Origin: Galerina marginata
Lineage: Eukaryota > Basidiomycota > Agaricomycetes > Agaricales > Galerinaceae
Length of the DNA: 64,000 bases
Direction: 5' to 3'
NCBI GenBank assembly: GCA_023014335.1
Contig: JAECYW010000020.1
Span: 992,001 to 1,056,000, forward strand
Within the stretch, counting starts at the first letter, position 1; each line of letters begins with the position of its first letter. The notes under the pieces were generated by a model. That model searched no databases. It worked only from the letters and a program-made list of their open reading frames with translations, and had not been told where the DNA came from. The position numbers and the translations under genes are program-made. Of this stretch, positions 44,201-53,893 are shown piece by piece.

Positions 44201-46626
44201 GGATAGACAAAGTTGCAGTCAAGGAAGGACAATTTGTTGATGACTTTGGCGAGAAAAAATTTCCCGGAGAGACGGCCTATCTTTGCTGGGTCGTTGGGGA
44301 AAGTCAAGGTAGTGATCCCATCGGGAGCGAAGTTCACGGTCATCCGTGCCTCAGTTAGTGTACCAACAGAGATGAGGTTTATGGGACAGTTTGGTGCATG
44401 CAGGCAGTTACGGAGAGTCCAGTTGACGTGAATGGGTGCACCGTCTCCATCGTCGATAGTCAATCGAAGTTTGACATCACCCGCTGCTAATGTTTCCAGC
44501 GTTCCGCAGTTGGCAGTGCCAACGGGCTTTGCACCAGAGGGATCGTACGACCAAAAGAGGTTTCTATCGCGGATGATATGTTGGGTGCAAGCTGAGTCGA
44601 GTGCAGAGTTATGGGTGATTTTTGACGATGTGAGGTATGCGGGTGTGATAAGTGTGGGCTCGGAGTCAAGATGCTTAACGATTGCGGGCATGGCATACGA
44701 GGAATAAGAAATTGATTCAGCTGAGAGCGGTCTGGTAATGCATATGGCAGCTAAGTTGGTACTTGTAAGGTCCGTAATCTCGAAATCGTCCGTGATCGCG
44801 CCAGGGTCTGGGTCTGGGTCAATCTCTGCCGCCGCAACATGGGCCTGAGCTGTCCTCGAGGCTCTCGCCGATGCCAAAACTTCATCCCGTTTCCCCTCCA
44901 TAGCACCCCCAGCTTGAAAGCAGTTCTTCGTCAGGTGAAGGCCTCCACAATTTCCACAGACCGGCTTCAGTTTTTGGTCTGCAGGTTGAGGTGCGATCGG
45001 AGGTGCATTTGGTTGACGTGCTTTTGTCTCATTGCGTCGGGTAGAGCGAAGGCGTTGGCTGGTGTCGTCAATGACCTTCGCGTGTCCATAGACATTTTCC
45101 ATGGTCATCAGGCGATGATCGTCGGGCTCGTCTAGTGACATGTAAATTGTTTGACGAAGGTTGGTGAACAATGCGTTGTTTGGGAGGCCGTCGGCAAAGA
45201 GCTGAAGGAGTTGACGTGGGGGCATGGGGTACCCGGCAGAACCCATCTCGTTTGTGTAGAGGCGATAGGTTGTGATATACTCTGGGATGGTGACATAGCC
45301 GGTGCCGGTACCGCACGAGAGCGCACGGAGTTTAACTTCAACATTGGCAACAGAGTTGTAGTCGCCGGAGCCATAATGTTGTCGAAGAAACGCATATATT
45401 CCACGGGCATTCCTACGTTCTCCAAGACGGGCATTTGGGATTGGCAGGCTGTTGAGAATAGATGGCTCAATCGTCGAGCAGAGTATGTGCGAAGCGATCC
45501 CGTCCATTGACCACCATTGAGTAAAATCATCCACATCTGTCTGCGGAGAATGGGGGTGGATGATGGGTGGGTAAGACGGTATGAACGTCGGGTCATATGT
45601 TGCTCCTGGAGCCAAACCATCGGAGATGTGGCCGAAGACCTGTTGATTTGTGATAAGGGTCGTGACGGCCGTGTTCCAGGTTCCCCAGTCGTTTTTCCCA
45701 GCCAGTTTGGGTATGTCTTTGGTGGAGGGAAGTGTAGGGGGTTTTTTAGAAGAGGTACTATTACGTGGTACTTGGGGAGGGTGCACAAAATTATTATCTA
45801 CAATGAGAGCAGAAGGAGTCAAGCCATTAGAAGATAGGCGAGACACAGAGCCATTTAAGCGAGAAAAATTCTGATAAGAAAGTTGAGGAGAACGAGAAGC
45901 GTGTAAATGAGAGGAGACATGAGACGGTGCACGAGGGGGAGTAAAGTGCATATGAGAAGGTGCCCGGGACGGCGGTTGAAGGTAAAGGTTCCCCGTTTCT
46001 AGTCTAACAGAAGGGTCATAGTGCAATGTAGCTGGCGTCGGATGAAATAAAGACATTGGTGTGTTTGGTTGAAGAGATGCAGTATGCGAACGAGCATGAA
46101 AGGACCTATCGAGGTCTGAAATTGGGGCACGAGCAACTGGCGCGGCCAAAGGAGAAGCAATAACAGATTGGCGAGTAGCATAAGATAAGCCTGGTGAAAG
46201 AATTGGTGCAACTTGGTGAAGCGATGCAGTAGGTGAACGGCGAACAACACGCGGAACATCAGAACGGCGAGAAGAATAAGAGTTGTCTACAGATGGACGG
46301 GGCGAAAAAGTGTCCTCATTATGAATTAAACGCGAAGAAAGAGAATTGAGTGACTGATTGCCAGTGCGAAGATTGACGTAGGCATTGTCTGCAATGGGTG
46401 AATTTATGTTGGGAAGAGAAACAACCGGCGAAAAGACCGGTGGAGAATGGTTGGGTTGAAAGCGCCAATTGGCTAAGTAAGGTGGTACAGATGCGGACAT
46501 GTGGGGGGGATTGGCTGGGTACGACGACCGGGGAGGAACTCCAGGTTCGGAAATGCTGAATGCCTGCGACGAACGCGCATATATGCGGCCATGGGTTGGC
46601 AGAGTAAGGTCCATAGATTCGGACAT
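41239..46626 (-). CDS. Copia gag-pol polyprotein
   Basis: One open frame of 1795 codons with ATG at 46626, 85 nt after the upstream LTR. Domains in order: a Pro/Ser-rich N-terminal region and gag; a zinc knuckle CGNCGGLHLTKNC near residue 555 (CX2CX3HX4C, one residue shorter than the usual spacing); aspartic protease ALDSACTQH near 675; GAG-pre-integrase WHRRLGHPG with a CX2C pair; integrase with HIDTCGP (about 897), RCDNAKEF (about 963) and QNGKIER (about 996), giving the D,D,E triad. Reverse transcriptase follows, with RWTFIFKYHADG, FDVKTAFLHA (about 1364) and HVDDG (about 1462), then RNase H with DADWASDE, SGYCF and SSTESEYYAL. All catalytic residues are present and there is no frameshift between gag and pol. 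The RT box is VDDG rather than the common VDDM or VDDL. Confidence 0.97.
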   Translation of the reverse strand: MSESMDLTLPTHGRIYARSSQAFSISEPGVPPRSSYPANPPHMSASVPPYLANWRFQPNHSPPVFSPVVSLPNINSPIADNAYVNLRTGNQSLNSLSSRLIHNEDTFSPRPSVDNSYSSRRSDVPRVVRRSPTASLHQVAPILSPGLSYATRQSVIASPLAAPVARAPISDLDRSFHARSHTASLQPNTPMSLFHPTPATLHYDPSVRLETGNLYLQPPSRAPSHMHFTPPRAPSHVSSHLHASRSPQLSYQNFSRLNGSVSRLSSNGLTPSALIVDNNFVHPPQVPRNSTSSKKPPTLPSTKDIPKLAGKNDWGTWNTAVTTLITNQQVFGHISDGLAPGATYDPTFIPSYPPIIHPHSPQTDVDDFTQWWSMDGIASHILCSTIEPSILNSLPIPNARLGERRNARGIYAFLRQHYGSGDYNSVANVEVKLRALSCGTGTGYVTIPEYITTYRLYTNEMGSAGYPMPPRQLLQLFADGLPNNALFTNLRQTIYMSLDEPDDHRLMTMENVYGHAKVIDDTSQRLRSTRRNETKARQPNAPPIAPQPADQKLKPVCGNCGGLHLTKNCFQAGGAMEGKRDEVLASARASRTAQAHVAAAEIDPDPDPGAITDDFEITDLTSTNLAAICITRPLSAESISYSSYAMPAIVKHLDSEPTLITPAYLTSSKITHNSALDSACTQHIIRDRNLFWSYDPSGAKPVGTANCGTLETLAAGDVKLRLTIDDGDGAPIHVNWTLRNCLHAPNCPINLISVGTLTEARMTVNFAPDGITTLTFPNDPAKIGRLSGKFFLAKVINKLSFLDCNFVYPSSNLTIEPVCAFPAFPSAALNPELWHRRLGHPGMELTRDVLTRDCVTGVNWTGSFTQSHCIPCIIGKSPQASYSSNKHRADNICDLIHIDTCGPYPVETRRKEKYFMAILDDHSNYGACPLLVLKSGACLAWRKMRSRWENLSGNRVKAIRCDNAKEFIEGKMRKELDEAGIAVQATAPYAHPQNGKIERYIRTIADTAQALLADSKLPMSFWGFAVLAAVYLRNRMPTKTLPGHVTPHEKMSNEKPDLSSLRIFGSQCFVHQPEEIRGKGAARRFEAIFVGYMENRLGWLVCDLNGKLFFSRDVIFNESVPGHLAPTRARTLVSPLTEPPSSQPESKRTLRSHSKPLSLIAEIISARDDYLSAQSISPHPQQSLESVSVFMAYNQCHIFLTTTPKPAEFAILPILETDPSFATDQCFLTSPRYPFRFRIEDYKPDKAPDSYNEAMARPDKDIWLAAMQREKDSLERRGAFERITPIPKGRKPIGVRWTFIFKYHADGSIRRGEEKARLVAQGFSQREGIDFGETYAPVVKFTSIRIILAYANHHDYEVMSFDVKTAFLHAKLNYLLFVKQIPGFPEDDPSTVLRLCVALYGLRQSAYEFYIFLLKLLIRLGLVRCEVDHSVFIGRWNSPPHPSIPMPSNGEPLILIVPVHVDDGLAATNSIPLYRWFIEQLTPDLEIIDMGPVSMYLGNRITRERANKKLWISQKPLVVELLQNWNMLDCTPTNIPLAQPLHKIEPPPAQINSLPNIKDDEITINYQRLVGSLTYLAICTRPDIAYSAMALGQFNANPTRAHLLAAKGVLRYLAGTLDYGLEYATAVTSIPATVAPFVQGCALTDADWASDEADRKSVSGYCFYFHGCLVSWSAQKQKVVASSSTESEYYALSYALREGLWIRLFLTSLQLPFSAPFPLLCDNQSAIKLANTDVNSPRSKHIDVRYHFIREKIEDGTFETSWIPTADMIADIFTKPLPFPAFSKHRRALGMAPIH

Positions 46627-46711
46627 AAGGTTAAAAGGGAAAAAAAAGGTGAGTGTATCAATCCCAAGAGCGTCGTCGACGATCTAAGGCCAGGGTTCGG
46701 GGCCCATAACC

Positions 46712-47031
46712 TGTCAGACCTAGTCGTATGAACGAGCTCAGCGTCAGGGAATGAGATGACAACTGGTATGGTATTACCTAGTCGTATGAACGAGCTAGGA
46801 CGAGCAGGTGTAAGTACAGGGGATGTGAATACAATAGGAAAGACTATACCTCAGCGTCAGGGAATGAGATGACAACTGAGGAGCAAGGAATGTGAGGGTA
46901 TCGGTATATAAGGGGTCGATGCACACACGTGACGGAAAGAAGCGAAGAAGGCGAAGGTCGAGGAAGAATGAGGAATGTATGACGAGGTCAGGACAGGAAA
47001 GATCTATGTACCGTGCTATGTAGGTCTAACA
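46712..47031 (-). repeat. Copia 5' LTR
   Basis: This is the same length and, by eye, the same sequence as the LTR at 40814-41133. It would drive transcription toward lower coordinates. A GTATATAAGG phrase is present in the LTR. Confidence 0.95.
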
Positions 47032-47700
47032 GGAACGGCTGGAGGCTGTGTGCTGGAGGCTGGATGTTGGATGGCTGGTTCAACATACGGTCTTCGAGGT
47101 GGTTGGGTTTGTGTGCCTGGTGTTGGAGGGAATGTGTAAATGTTAATCGGGGCGTAAACTACTGGTTTTCACTTTTTCATTCCTTTTTTTTCCTTTCCTT
47201 TCTTGGGCGTGTATGTGATATCTTTGTTCCTTTTTTTAGGTACTCGTCTCTCTTTCTTTTCATTTCACTTCTATCGGGCTCCATTTGTCCTTCTCTTCGC
47301 TTCTGTTATTTCATATTATTGCCTTCACGATACGGCAACTGATCTGCACCCCTCTCGAGACTGTCGCAGGCGCCGATGCCCAGCAGCATCCGCGAACTCG
47401 CTAGCGACCTAATAACATCATCGGCGTTGCCGCTGTCGATCTTAAAATCAACCTCGACGACTTAATTACTTCCATCTGAACCGCTGGCAACGATTTTATG
47501 TCGGATTCTTTCCGCCCACAGCTCCTCGTCAAGCATCGCCTGCCAATACCGCCAGCCGTACCTCATCTTCATATCCGCTTCGTACTCTTCTTCCTCGCTC
47601 TCCTTCGACAGATTCCAACGGGTTTCGTCCCGTCATGGACAAACTTTTGCTCCGACTTTCTTCTCCGTCTCACGCTCTTTCAGTAATTTGATCTCAAACG
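47032..47700 (+). repeat. Decayed repeat-gene unit 4, right part
   Basis: This continues unit 4 after the copia insertion. GGCTGGAGGCTG..TGGATGCTGG-like sequence matches 26700-26760 of unit 1, which shows the pre-insertion arrangement. It is followed by a T-rich stretch and the second-part block (GCCCAGCAGCATCCGCGAACTC, then a phrase like ATCAACCTCGACGACTTAA) that matches 27110-27240. Confidence 0.55.
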
Positions 47701-47871
47701 TGTTCGAGGTTTTATTCGAGTGCTACGATATGAATTGTAAAGAAAACCAAAGATACATAACCCCATCTCCTTTTTTCGTCTTACTGTGCCAAATTTGCCT
47801 GAAATACCCGCTGAACGCCGAACCTCTGCGATACTAGCACGGAAGTGGTAGGTAGTTTACGCCAGTTGCAT

Positions 47872-49263
47872 TTACTTGGGAAGGCTGACGATTAGAACTG
47901 GACGGCCGGCAGCATTGCGCGACTCTTCGAAACTCTTGATGACAGTAGACCCTCGCATATCTATCCCCCCCTTGAATCTGACCAGTCTGAGGAGCGGGAA
48001 GGCTTGATGGACCTCGATAAAAGACAGGTACAAAACCATATCTTTAATCAGCGTAAGATGTATGATTGAGGAAAGGGACGAGAAAAATTGTTGGCAGATG
48101 TCGAGGGCAAAATGGGTTTCTGCATCGACATGGAGGTCCATAACACTTGACATGTTAGCGGAGAGGAAGGACGAGGCGCGGAACAGGGAATGAATGTTTT
48201 CCAATGGGAAGGACGAAGAAAAGCGAACTACAAAGAGTGGGTTTGATGTTCGAGGTGCCTCTGGGTAAGCTGAGTCGCAGTCGCTGAATAGGTATTCGCA
48301 ACGTCGTGCGGTGAGCCAGACTTTCTTGGGACTGTAGGAGTGAAAATAGTTTTGTATGAGTTTGAATAAGGGGGTAAGCGAGCTCGACTCGGCGTCAATG
48401 GTGAAATAGGTATCCGTGCAGTAGATTTGGAACGAGCAGCTAGAAGCAACTCGCAGAGCCGCGATAATGTGCAAGGTTGTTGAGAGGTTCGAGTTGATCC
48501 ATAACTGGGAAAGGTTCGGGAGAGGAATGAGTGTTGTATCTGCATGTGTCATCGGAGAGTCTCGATTAAGATTGTCTATGGATATTGTGAGAGATTCCAA
48601 GAGATTCATCGCGCCGAGTGCATCTAGGATTTCGGGGAGGCCTAGCGGGAAACAAAGGTTTACCGTTCGAAGTGCGGATAACCATCGCGCCTCGGGATAA
48701 ATGGGAAAGGCTTCATGCGCGTTAAAAACGTGGAGATTGGGCGCATGGTCAGCAAATAAAGGCATGGAAAACCACGGTACGGATGCGAAGGGTGGGGAAA
48801 CTTTAAAAATTTGCAGGTGCGGGGCGGGGCGAAGAACAGCCGTCCAATTGTAGTGATCTGGCGCATCAAAACGCCATAAACCGATGTGGATTCTTTGAAT
48901 CCTATGCCAATGGTTATTCAAGATCGAAAAAAAGAAAGTTTCCAGAGCCTTGGTTCGATCAGCTGTCTCTCCGTGGATGGGCCCTTTGATCCAAAGTAGA
49001 GTACTCCCGCTTCTACGCATAACTTCTTCCATCCACTGATCTTTCGAGTGGCAAAATTCATTGAAGTTGATGAGTTTTCCCCATATCGATGGGGAATCGA
49101 GAATGCATTGCCGCCAGAACTGACAGAGCTGGGAGCAGAGTCGGATCGATTTTAAAGCATTGTCGGTCCAGAAACCCTCGGTAAGTATAGAGAGGATATT
49201 CCATAGAATTTCAGGATAGATGTTAAGGATCGGCGCCTGACGATGGGATGAGATGGTGTGCAT
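47872..49263 (-). CDS. F-box protein, cluster copy 4 (intact)
   Basis: A single open frame of 463 residues on the minus strand, from ATG 49263 (MHTISSHRQAPIL), aligned with the starts of copies 2 and 5. The F-box-like domain is YPEILWNILSILTEGF, then CSQLCQFWRQCILDSPSIWG (about residues 12-58). The downstream region keeps the family pattern (WMEEVMRRSGSTLLWI, FADHAPNLHVFNAH, RPVLIVSLPK at the C-terminus), but this is the most diverged cluster member, with substitutions spread through the recognition region. It lies directly beyond the copia-split unit 4. The role as SCF adaptor is inferred from the domain; the substrate is unknown. Confidence 0.87.
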   Translation of the reverse strand: MHTISSHRQAPILNIYPEILWNILSILTEGFWTDNALKSIRLCSQLCQFWRQCILDSPSIWGKLINFNEFCHSKDQWMEEVMRRSGSTLLWIKGPIHGETADRTKALETFFFSILNNHWHRIQRIHIGLWRFDAPDHYNWTAVLRPAPHLQIFKVSPPFASVPWFSMPLFADHAPNLHVFNAHEAFPIYPEARWLSALRTVNLCFPLGLPEILDALGAMNLLESLTISIDNLNRDSPMTHADTTLIPLPNLSQLWINSNLSTTLHIIAALRVASSCSFQIYCTDTYFTIDAESSSLTPLFKLIQNYFHSYSPKKVWLTARRCEYLFSDCDSAYPEAPRTSNPLFVVRFSSSFPLENIHSLFRASSFLSANMSSVMDLHVDAETHFALDICQQFFSSLSSIIHLTLIKDMVLYLSFIEVHQAFPLLRLVRFKGGIDMRGSTVIKSFEESRNAAGRPVLIVSLPK

Positions 49264-50460
49264 GGTTTCGGACAACGCAACGATTGACACGGTTTAGTGA
49301 ACTGGCATATCCGGATCGGATCATCTGCATCACTGGGGTCGAATTATTTCAGTAATGTCCAAGTATAGCCCTATGGGCGGTGCCTGGACCCTTTGAGCGT
49401 GAGCGTGAGTGATTATAGAGGAATTGAATTTCACAACTGTGCATAGAGGGATGAATTCGGCATTATTGCCTGCTGGACGCCGTGTAATCATTTTACTTTC
49501 ATTAGCCAATTTAATAACATCCCCAAAGCCTTCACGAATGGATGCCGTTGCATTGACGAAGCATGTGACAGTACATATGATACTAATTTCTATCAGCAAG
49601 ACTTAGATATCTTTTACGCCGCTCGTCGCCGACCTGCGGTTGGCTCCTCGTGGAATCTAGCATTACCGCATTATTTAAGTTATACTACGGAGACATAAGG
49701 CGAACTTACCACATCGACCTTATCCTACTTTCAAAAACTCCTTTACATTATCATAATATCGGAGGTTTGCTGCGTAAGGTATGGTTGAATATATGTGAAC
49801 CCTAATTAGTTCCCTTTTCCCCTGCTTTTCTAAATTTTGCTATCTTCGAGCAGACAGTACGATCCCGTTAAAAAATACTCTCTTTTCAGTCGGTCAAGGA
49901 CGAGAAAGTCACATTGCTTGCGATGATTGAAACCTTGGTTTCTCAAATTTCGCTCGAAAGTTAAGTCAGAGGGAAGAAATTCTTCATGTTCAGACCGCTC
50001 TTCTGGTGTTCTGACTTGCGTTCTGCTATTTCCATGATAAATTTTTCCCATTTTGTTTGCTTCGGTCCTTCTGGCTTGCTTACCGTCGTTCGTTCCATTC
50101 CCGTTTGACGGCACGCAATCTTGCTCGTCAGTGTTTCTATTTTTTGACCATTAGTTTAGCAATAATTCAAGGGCTTTGAATACTAAGTCTGGTCACTAAT
50201 GGGACTATGTAGCTAGCTGCATCATGGTTGTATCTGATTCTGCAACATGGAGGGCTCGACGACGGCGCTTCGTATTCAAATCATTCTAAAGGAACGAAGG
50301 TTGGCAAGTTATCCCAACCATAGGACCGCCAAAGTGTTATAAAAACCCAATACGCATAGGCAGTTCTGTTTTTGAATTCTTACATCAAAATATAGATTTT
50401 TTAAAACAATTCAACATCGCTGATCCATTAGTAAATCGCGTAGTGGACGGATCTCAGTAA
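49264..50460. other. Spacer upstream of F-box copy 4
   Basis: The 5' flank is weakly similar to the other F-box copies (GACACGG), then unique AT-rich sequence. Short minus-strand frames at 49330-49599 and 49830-50114 have no homologous copy and are not called. Confidence 0.4.
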
Positions 50461-50469
50461 ATCTGGATT

Positions 50470-51160
50470 ATGGAAAGTGCGACGCACATGACCGGCGGTG
50501 TGTGCGGCGGCGATCTCCGAGCCACGCCCACGTGTTCTGTCACCGACGCGTTCTCCTGGATCCTCCTCCTTTTCTCAACTTCACCTTCGCGATTCCTCCT
50601 CTCCTGTCCCTGTCCGCATGCCTCTCCAACCTTTCAATCATTTGTATGGTCTTTATAACCAGTTTCCGCCCCCAAATAGCGATACCGCGGTGACCGCGAC
50701 TCAAACAATCGCAAGGCTACGAGGGCCGCTATCCACCGGCAGCCACCACACCATTTCCCCCTATCACCAATGCCACCTTGATGCCACCTGTCAAAGCACA
50801 CTAACCAACTGCCGGTGGAACAGCACAACCCGCCGCTGCAATATGGTCCTGTGGACGAAGGAGGCAGCAGCAATACTGTTGATTTATGTGGCCTTGTGGA
50901 CGAAAGGGGCAGCAGCAGCAATACTGAAGTACAGGCGGCGGACGAACGACGATGTCGGGCAGGGGTCAGTAGCCGGGGTGTTGACTTGGGGCACGGCGAT
51001 AAGTATGGACACGGCGTGTCGTGGTGTGAAGCAGTTTGTAGTAGCGCGACGACTGTTATGTGCACCACCAGCATCTTTCACTTCCGTTATCCTGCTCCTT
51101 GCTTCGTCGCCCCTTTCCCCAGCCACTCTCATTGTAACTAGCTTCTTAATTTAAATGCAT
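50470..51160 (+). other. Low-complexity open region with a tandem duplication
   Basis: Several frames are open for 100-200 codons on both strands, which reflects GC-rich low-complexity sequence rather than one clear gene. A 45-bp segment is duplicated in tandem (GTGGACGAA.. at 50851 and again at 50896), with one extra CAG in the second copy. No splice pattern or domain could be supported. Confidence 0.35.
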
Positions 51161-51540
51161 TATTTCTTTTTTATTTTCTTCGAGTGAATCAAGCTTCAAA
51201 TTACAAGCAGGCCTTGTCATCCGTCATGATATAAACGGAGCCTCGCTATGACTTCTGCACCAAAATTGTGGCCAAAACTTGCACCATTAGGTATCTCTCA
51301 ACCTCTTGTTTGCACACAAACATCTTATTCATTGAAGTTACGCTGGGAACGATGAATAAAGAGCAAAATATCGCCCAGAGACCGCAAGATATTTTTAGAC
51401 CGCAATCGTTATCTTATCAAAGGCGTCACGGGAAAGTCACGAGTGTGCGGCGGACTTTGCCGCCGCACTGATCGCCGCACTTTTGATGGCGCACTTTCCA
51501 TGATCCAGATGCCCTCCCGGATCTGGGTTTCGGAGTCTGA
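51161..51540. other. Spacer with a GC-rich hairpin
   Basis: There is no gene. A perfect inverted repeat, GTGCGGCGG / CCGCCGCAC, with a 6-nt loop lies at 51445-51468, followed at once by a third CGCCGCAC. Confidence 0.5.
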
Positions 51541-53640
51541 ACTGGAAAGGAAATTTGATGCGATCAATCTTGGAATGGCTTCCCCCGACGCCTGGACAGC
51601 ATCATCGAGCTGACCCAGCTCTCCCCCACACTGACTTGCCCGAAAAAGAAATAATGCGCACGGGCAGCCTCCTAGAGGCTTTTAAATTATTAATATCTAC
51701 ACATTTATATCGGTCGGATGCTCTAACAGTTAACGCGTGTGTTTTAGAATTACTTCTCACGCTACTTTGGACCTCTTCGGTTCGATTCCTAGAGTGCGTA
51801 AATATTTTCTATCGCTTAACTATGATTCCCGCTACTCCACTGCGCGTTACCGCCTGTGTTTTTTTTGCTTCCCACCTGTATTTCCTTTCGCTTATTTTCT
51901 ATTTAATTTAATTCATTGACATCTACCACCAAACCTTCTGCATGAGTAAAGCTCGCTAGTAATTGGTCGTTAGATTCAAAGAATGAATCGTAAAAATACC
52001 TTTACTTACTAGTAATATTTGATTTACATGTTTTTTATCTACTCCTAACATTTAGAAGAGGTTTGTATTGATTTTACCGTGTGTAACTGAGGAATTGGTC
52101 CAAAGACCTTGCCCTGAACTGCAAAAACCCTGTTAAATTCGTTTATTTACCCTCAAAATCTCTTCTACATTCAACTTGTAATAGTTTTAACTAATTATTA
52201 GAGTTTTTAGGACTGAAGCCCTTAAATTTTACCACCATCGTTGTGATTGACAAGCCCACACTGACTTCGAGGCGACGCTGTCGGCGGAGTGTCAGTGTGG
52301 CTGTGGGAGTTCCCTTATAAGGGTTTCGGTGATGTCCGAAATGTCAGTGTGGGGGAGAGCAAGGGAACTTGCATCATCGCATTAGCGAGTCCTCCAAAGC
52401 TCTTCTGATGTAACACATTCTGATTATGTCTCTTCATTGCACTACCAGAGATACCAGCGCGAAGTCAGCAACGGGCTACCGATTGGACCTTCGACTGTGT
52501 CAGGCTGACTTGGTACGCCATTTTTCGGGTTTACCTTTGTTGAAGTTTGGTGATGAGTTGTCAAATGTGTTTTGATCTTTATAGATGGTGTCGTAGATGC
52601 ATTTCGAGAGGAAAAAACTCCCGTACGACGTTCAAAGCCTCATTTTGACGCGACGCCCCAGGACTGCTCGACAGCACCGCCCGTCGACCTGTCGAAGTCG
52701 TCTGCTAGGGAGAGCAGAACGAGAAGGTCATCGGATTGCTCGAGATCGAGAAAGAACTGCGACGTGGGTGAGTTTTGCATCCATCTCACTTTGTTACTGG
52801 TACTGAATAGTCGATACTAGCCGTGAAACACAACCACGTTTCGTTCCTGCCCCCGACGAGCCGTAGGACCACCACCTCTCCGCCGCCATACTGGCTCCCT
52901 CTGTGACGCCTCCGCAGACGCGAACATTATTGAAGAGCCGGTACGTCGATATCTGACCCGATGCTTTGCAGCTGGTGCTGGGGGTGGAGCGGCGGGTTCG
53001 CAATCCATGCTAAGGCAGAGATTTTGCTCATCCCGAGCTTAGCGTGAGCACTGCAGGCCTGAGCCCACCCTCGTTCCTGCCTGTCGTCTCCTTTTCTCTG
53101 CCCGCCTTCTCACCTCCATCTGCACCCACAGCTGCGGGAAGGGCTCCTCTTGCTGTCCATTATCGTCCACGTTACCCGCCTACCCGTACCTCATACTGCG
53201 GGCACGGCGTCCGTCATCACGCAGGTCGCTGCCACCTAGCAAACTAGTGATAACACCATCCACCGTTGCACCCACCACACCTAATCCCAGCCAGCCCACC
53301 TTCCCGACATCGCCTTCAATATCAAAAGAACCAACAGACGAGCCTGGTGGCGTGCCTGTCGCATATGAGGAGCGGCTGGGCCTGCCTGTTTTACTAATTG
53401 TACCTTGATCTCCCGCAGTGGCGATGGCATTCGCAGGATTTGGGAATTGGTCATTGATATAATGACTGTCGCCGCCGTCGCCGTTGATCCTAACCTCATT
53501 ATCGGCACTTCCATTTGCACTGCTGGCAACGGCAATTTGCCACCGTGTGTCGAACATCGGTACTGTCATAACCACTGCCGTTGACGATTTCCTTCGACCT
53601 ATGCATCACTCTTGTCACTGCCACTGCCATTGTGACGCCC
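51541..53640 (+). repeat. Decayed repeat-gene unit 5 (carries a TIR element)
   Basis: The leader is split by the element at 51608-52370: its left part at 51541-51607 matches 33460-33520 and its right part from 52380 matches 33530-33640. The exon block at 52580-52770 (CCGTACGACGTTCAA, GACCTGTCGAAGTCGTCTGCTAGGGAGAG, GTGGGTGAGTTTTG) matches 21290-21445. The Ala-rich piece is at 52880. A block near 53190-53240 (CTGCGGGCACGGC and CGCAGGTCGCTGCC) matches 35020-35065. All frames are interrupted. Confidence 0.55.
51608..52370. mobile_element. 763-bp TIR element with 9-bp target duplication
   Basis: An 18-bp perfect inverted repeat (GCTCTCCCCCACACTGAC at 51618-51635 and its complement at 52343-52360) lies 10 bp inside an exact 9-bp direct repeat GCATCATCG (51599-51607 and 52371-52379). 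Extra internal copies of CCCACACTGAC occur near 52254 and, inverted, near 52298. The outermost 10 bp on each side match only weakly. Comparison with units 3 and 4 shows continuous sequence where this element sits, confirming an insertion. The interior is AT-rich and non-coding. A 9-bp duplication fits a Mutator-like non-autonomous element. Confidence 0.75.
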
Positions 53641-53893
53641 GCTTTATGATGACGAATGATTTGCTTGATTACACATGGCATGTTTTATTTCAATTGCACT
53701 CAATTTCGTCTCGTAATGACTGTTATTCGCTTGGTACCTTTCGTTTGCATCTTGTTCTCTTTTCGTACATCTCAAAATGATGATAAACGTTTTCCTTGGC
53801 TTACGCAGTGACCATGGCTGTTCCGAATTTTGATGTGATATATGTGGATCTCCATAGGAAAAACAGGGAAATCTCGACGAGTTGTTCACGTTT

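Larger units (their letters stand above)
40814..47031 (-). mobile_element. Complete Ty1/copia LTR retrotransposon
   Basis: The 6218-bp element is oriented on the minus strand. It has 320-bp LTRs at 40814-41133 and 46712-47031 that look identical by eye and a 5-bp target duplication GGAAC (40809-40813 and 47032-47036). A single long gag-pol frame (46626-41239) is intact. A purine tract (GATGGGGGTG) abuts the downstream LTR at 41134-41143, in the polypurine-tract position. Just after the upstream LTR the minus strand reads GTTATGGGCCCCGAACC, the primer-binding-site position; the matching tRNA was not identified. Identical LTRs, a clean target duplication and an open polyprotein indicate recent, possibly still active transposition. 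The gene order integrase before reverse transcriptase defines it as copia type. Confidence 0.97.

Noticed and set aside
50498..51154. Plus-strand open frame of 218 codons
   Set aside because: It begins at GTG, other frames on both strands are equally open, and no domain or homologous copy is visible. Low complexity explains the openness.
51715..51800. tRNA-like stretch (GGTTAA-like loop, GGTTCGATTCC near the 3' side)
   Set aside because: Acceptor and T-stem halves do not pair, so it is not a tRNA gene that I can support. It also lies inside a TIR element.
53180..53575. Minus-strand open frame of 131 codons
   Set aside because: It lies antisense to a decayed repeat unit whose shared blocks read better on the plus strand, and the frame is absent in sister units.
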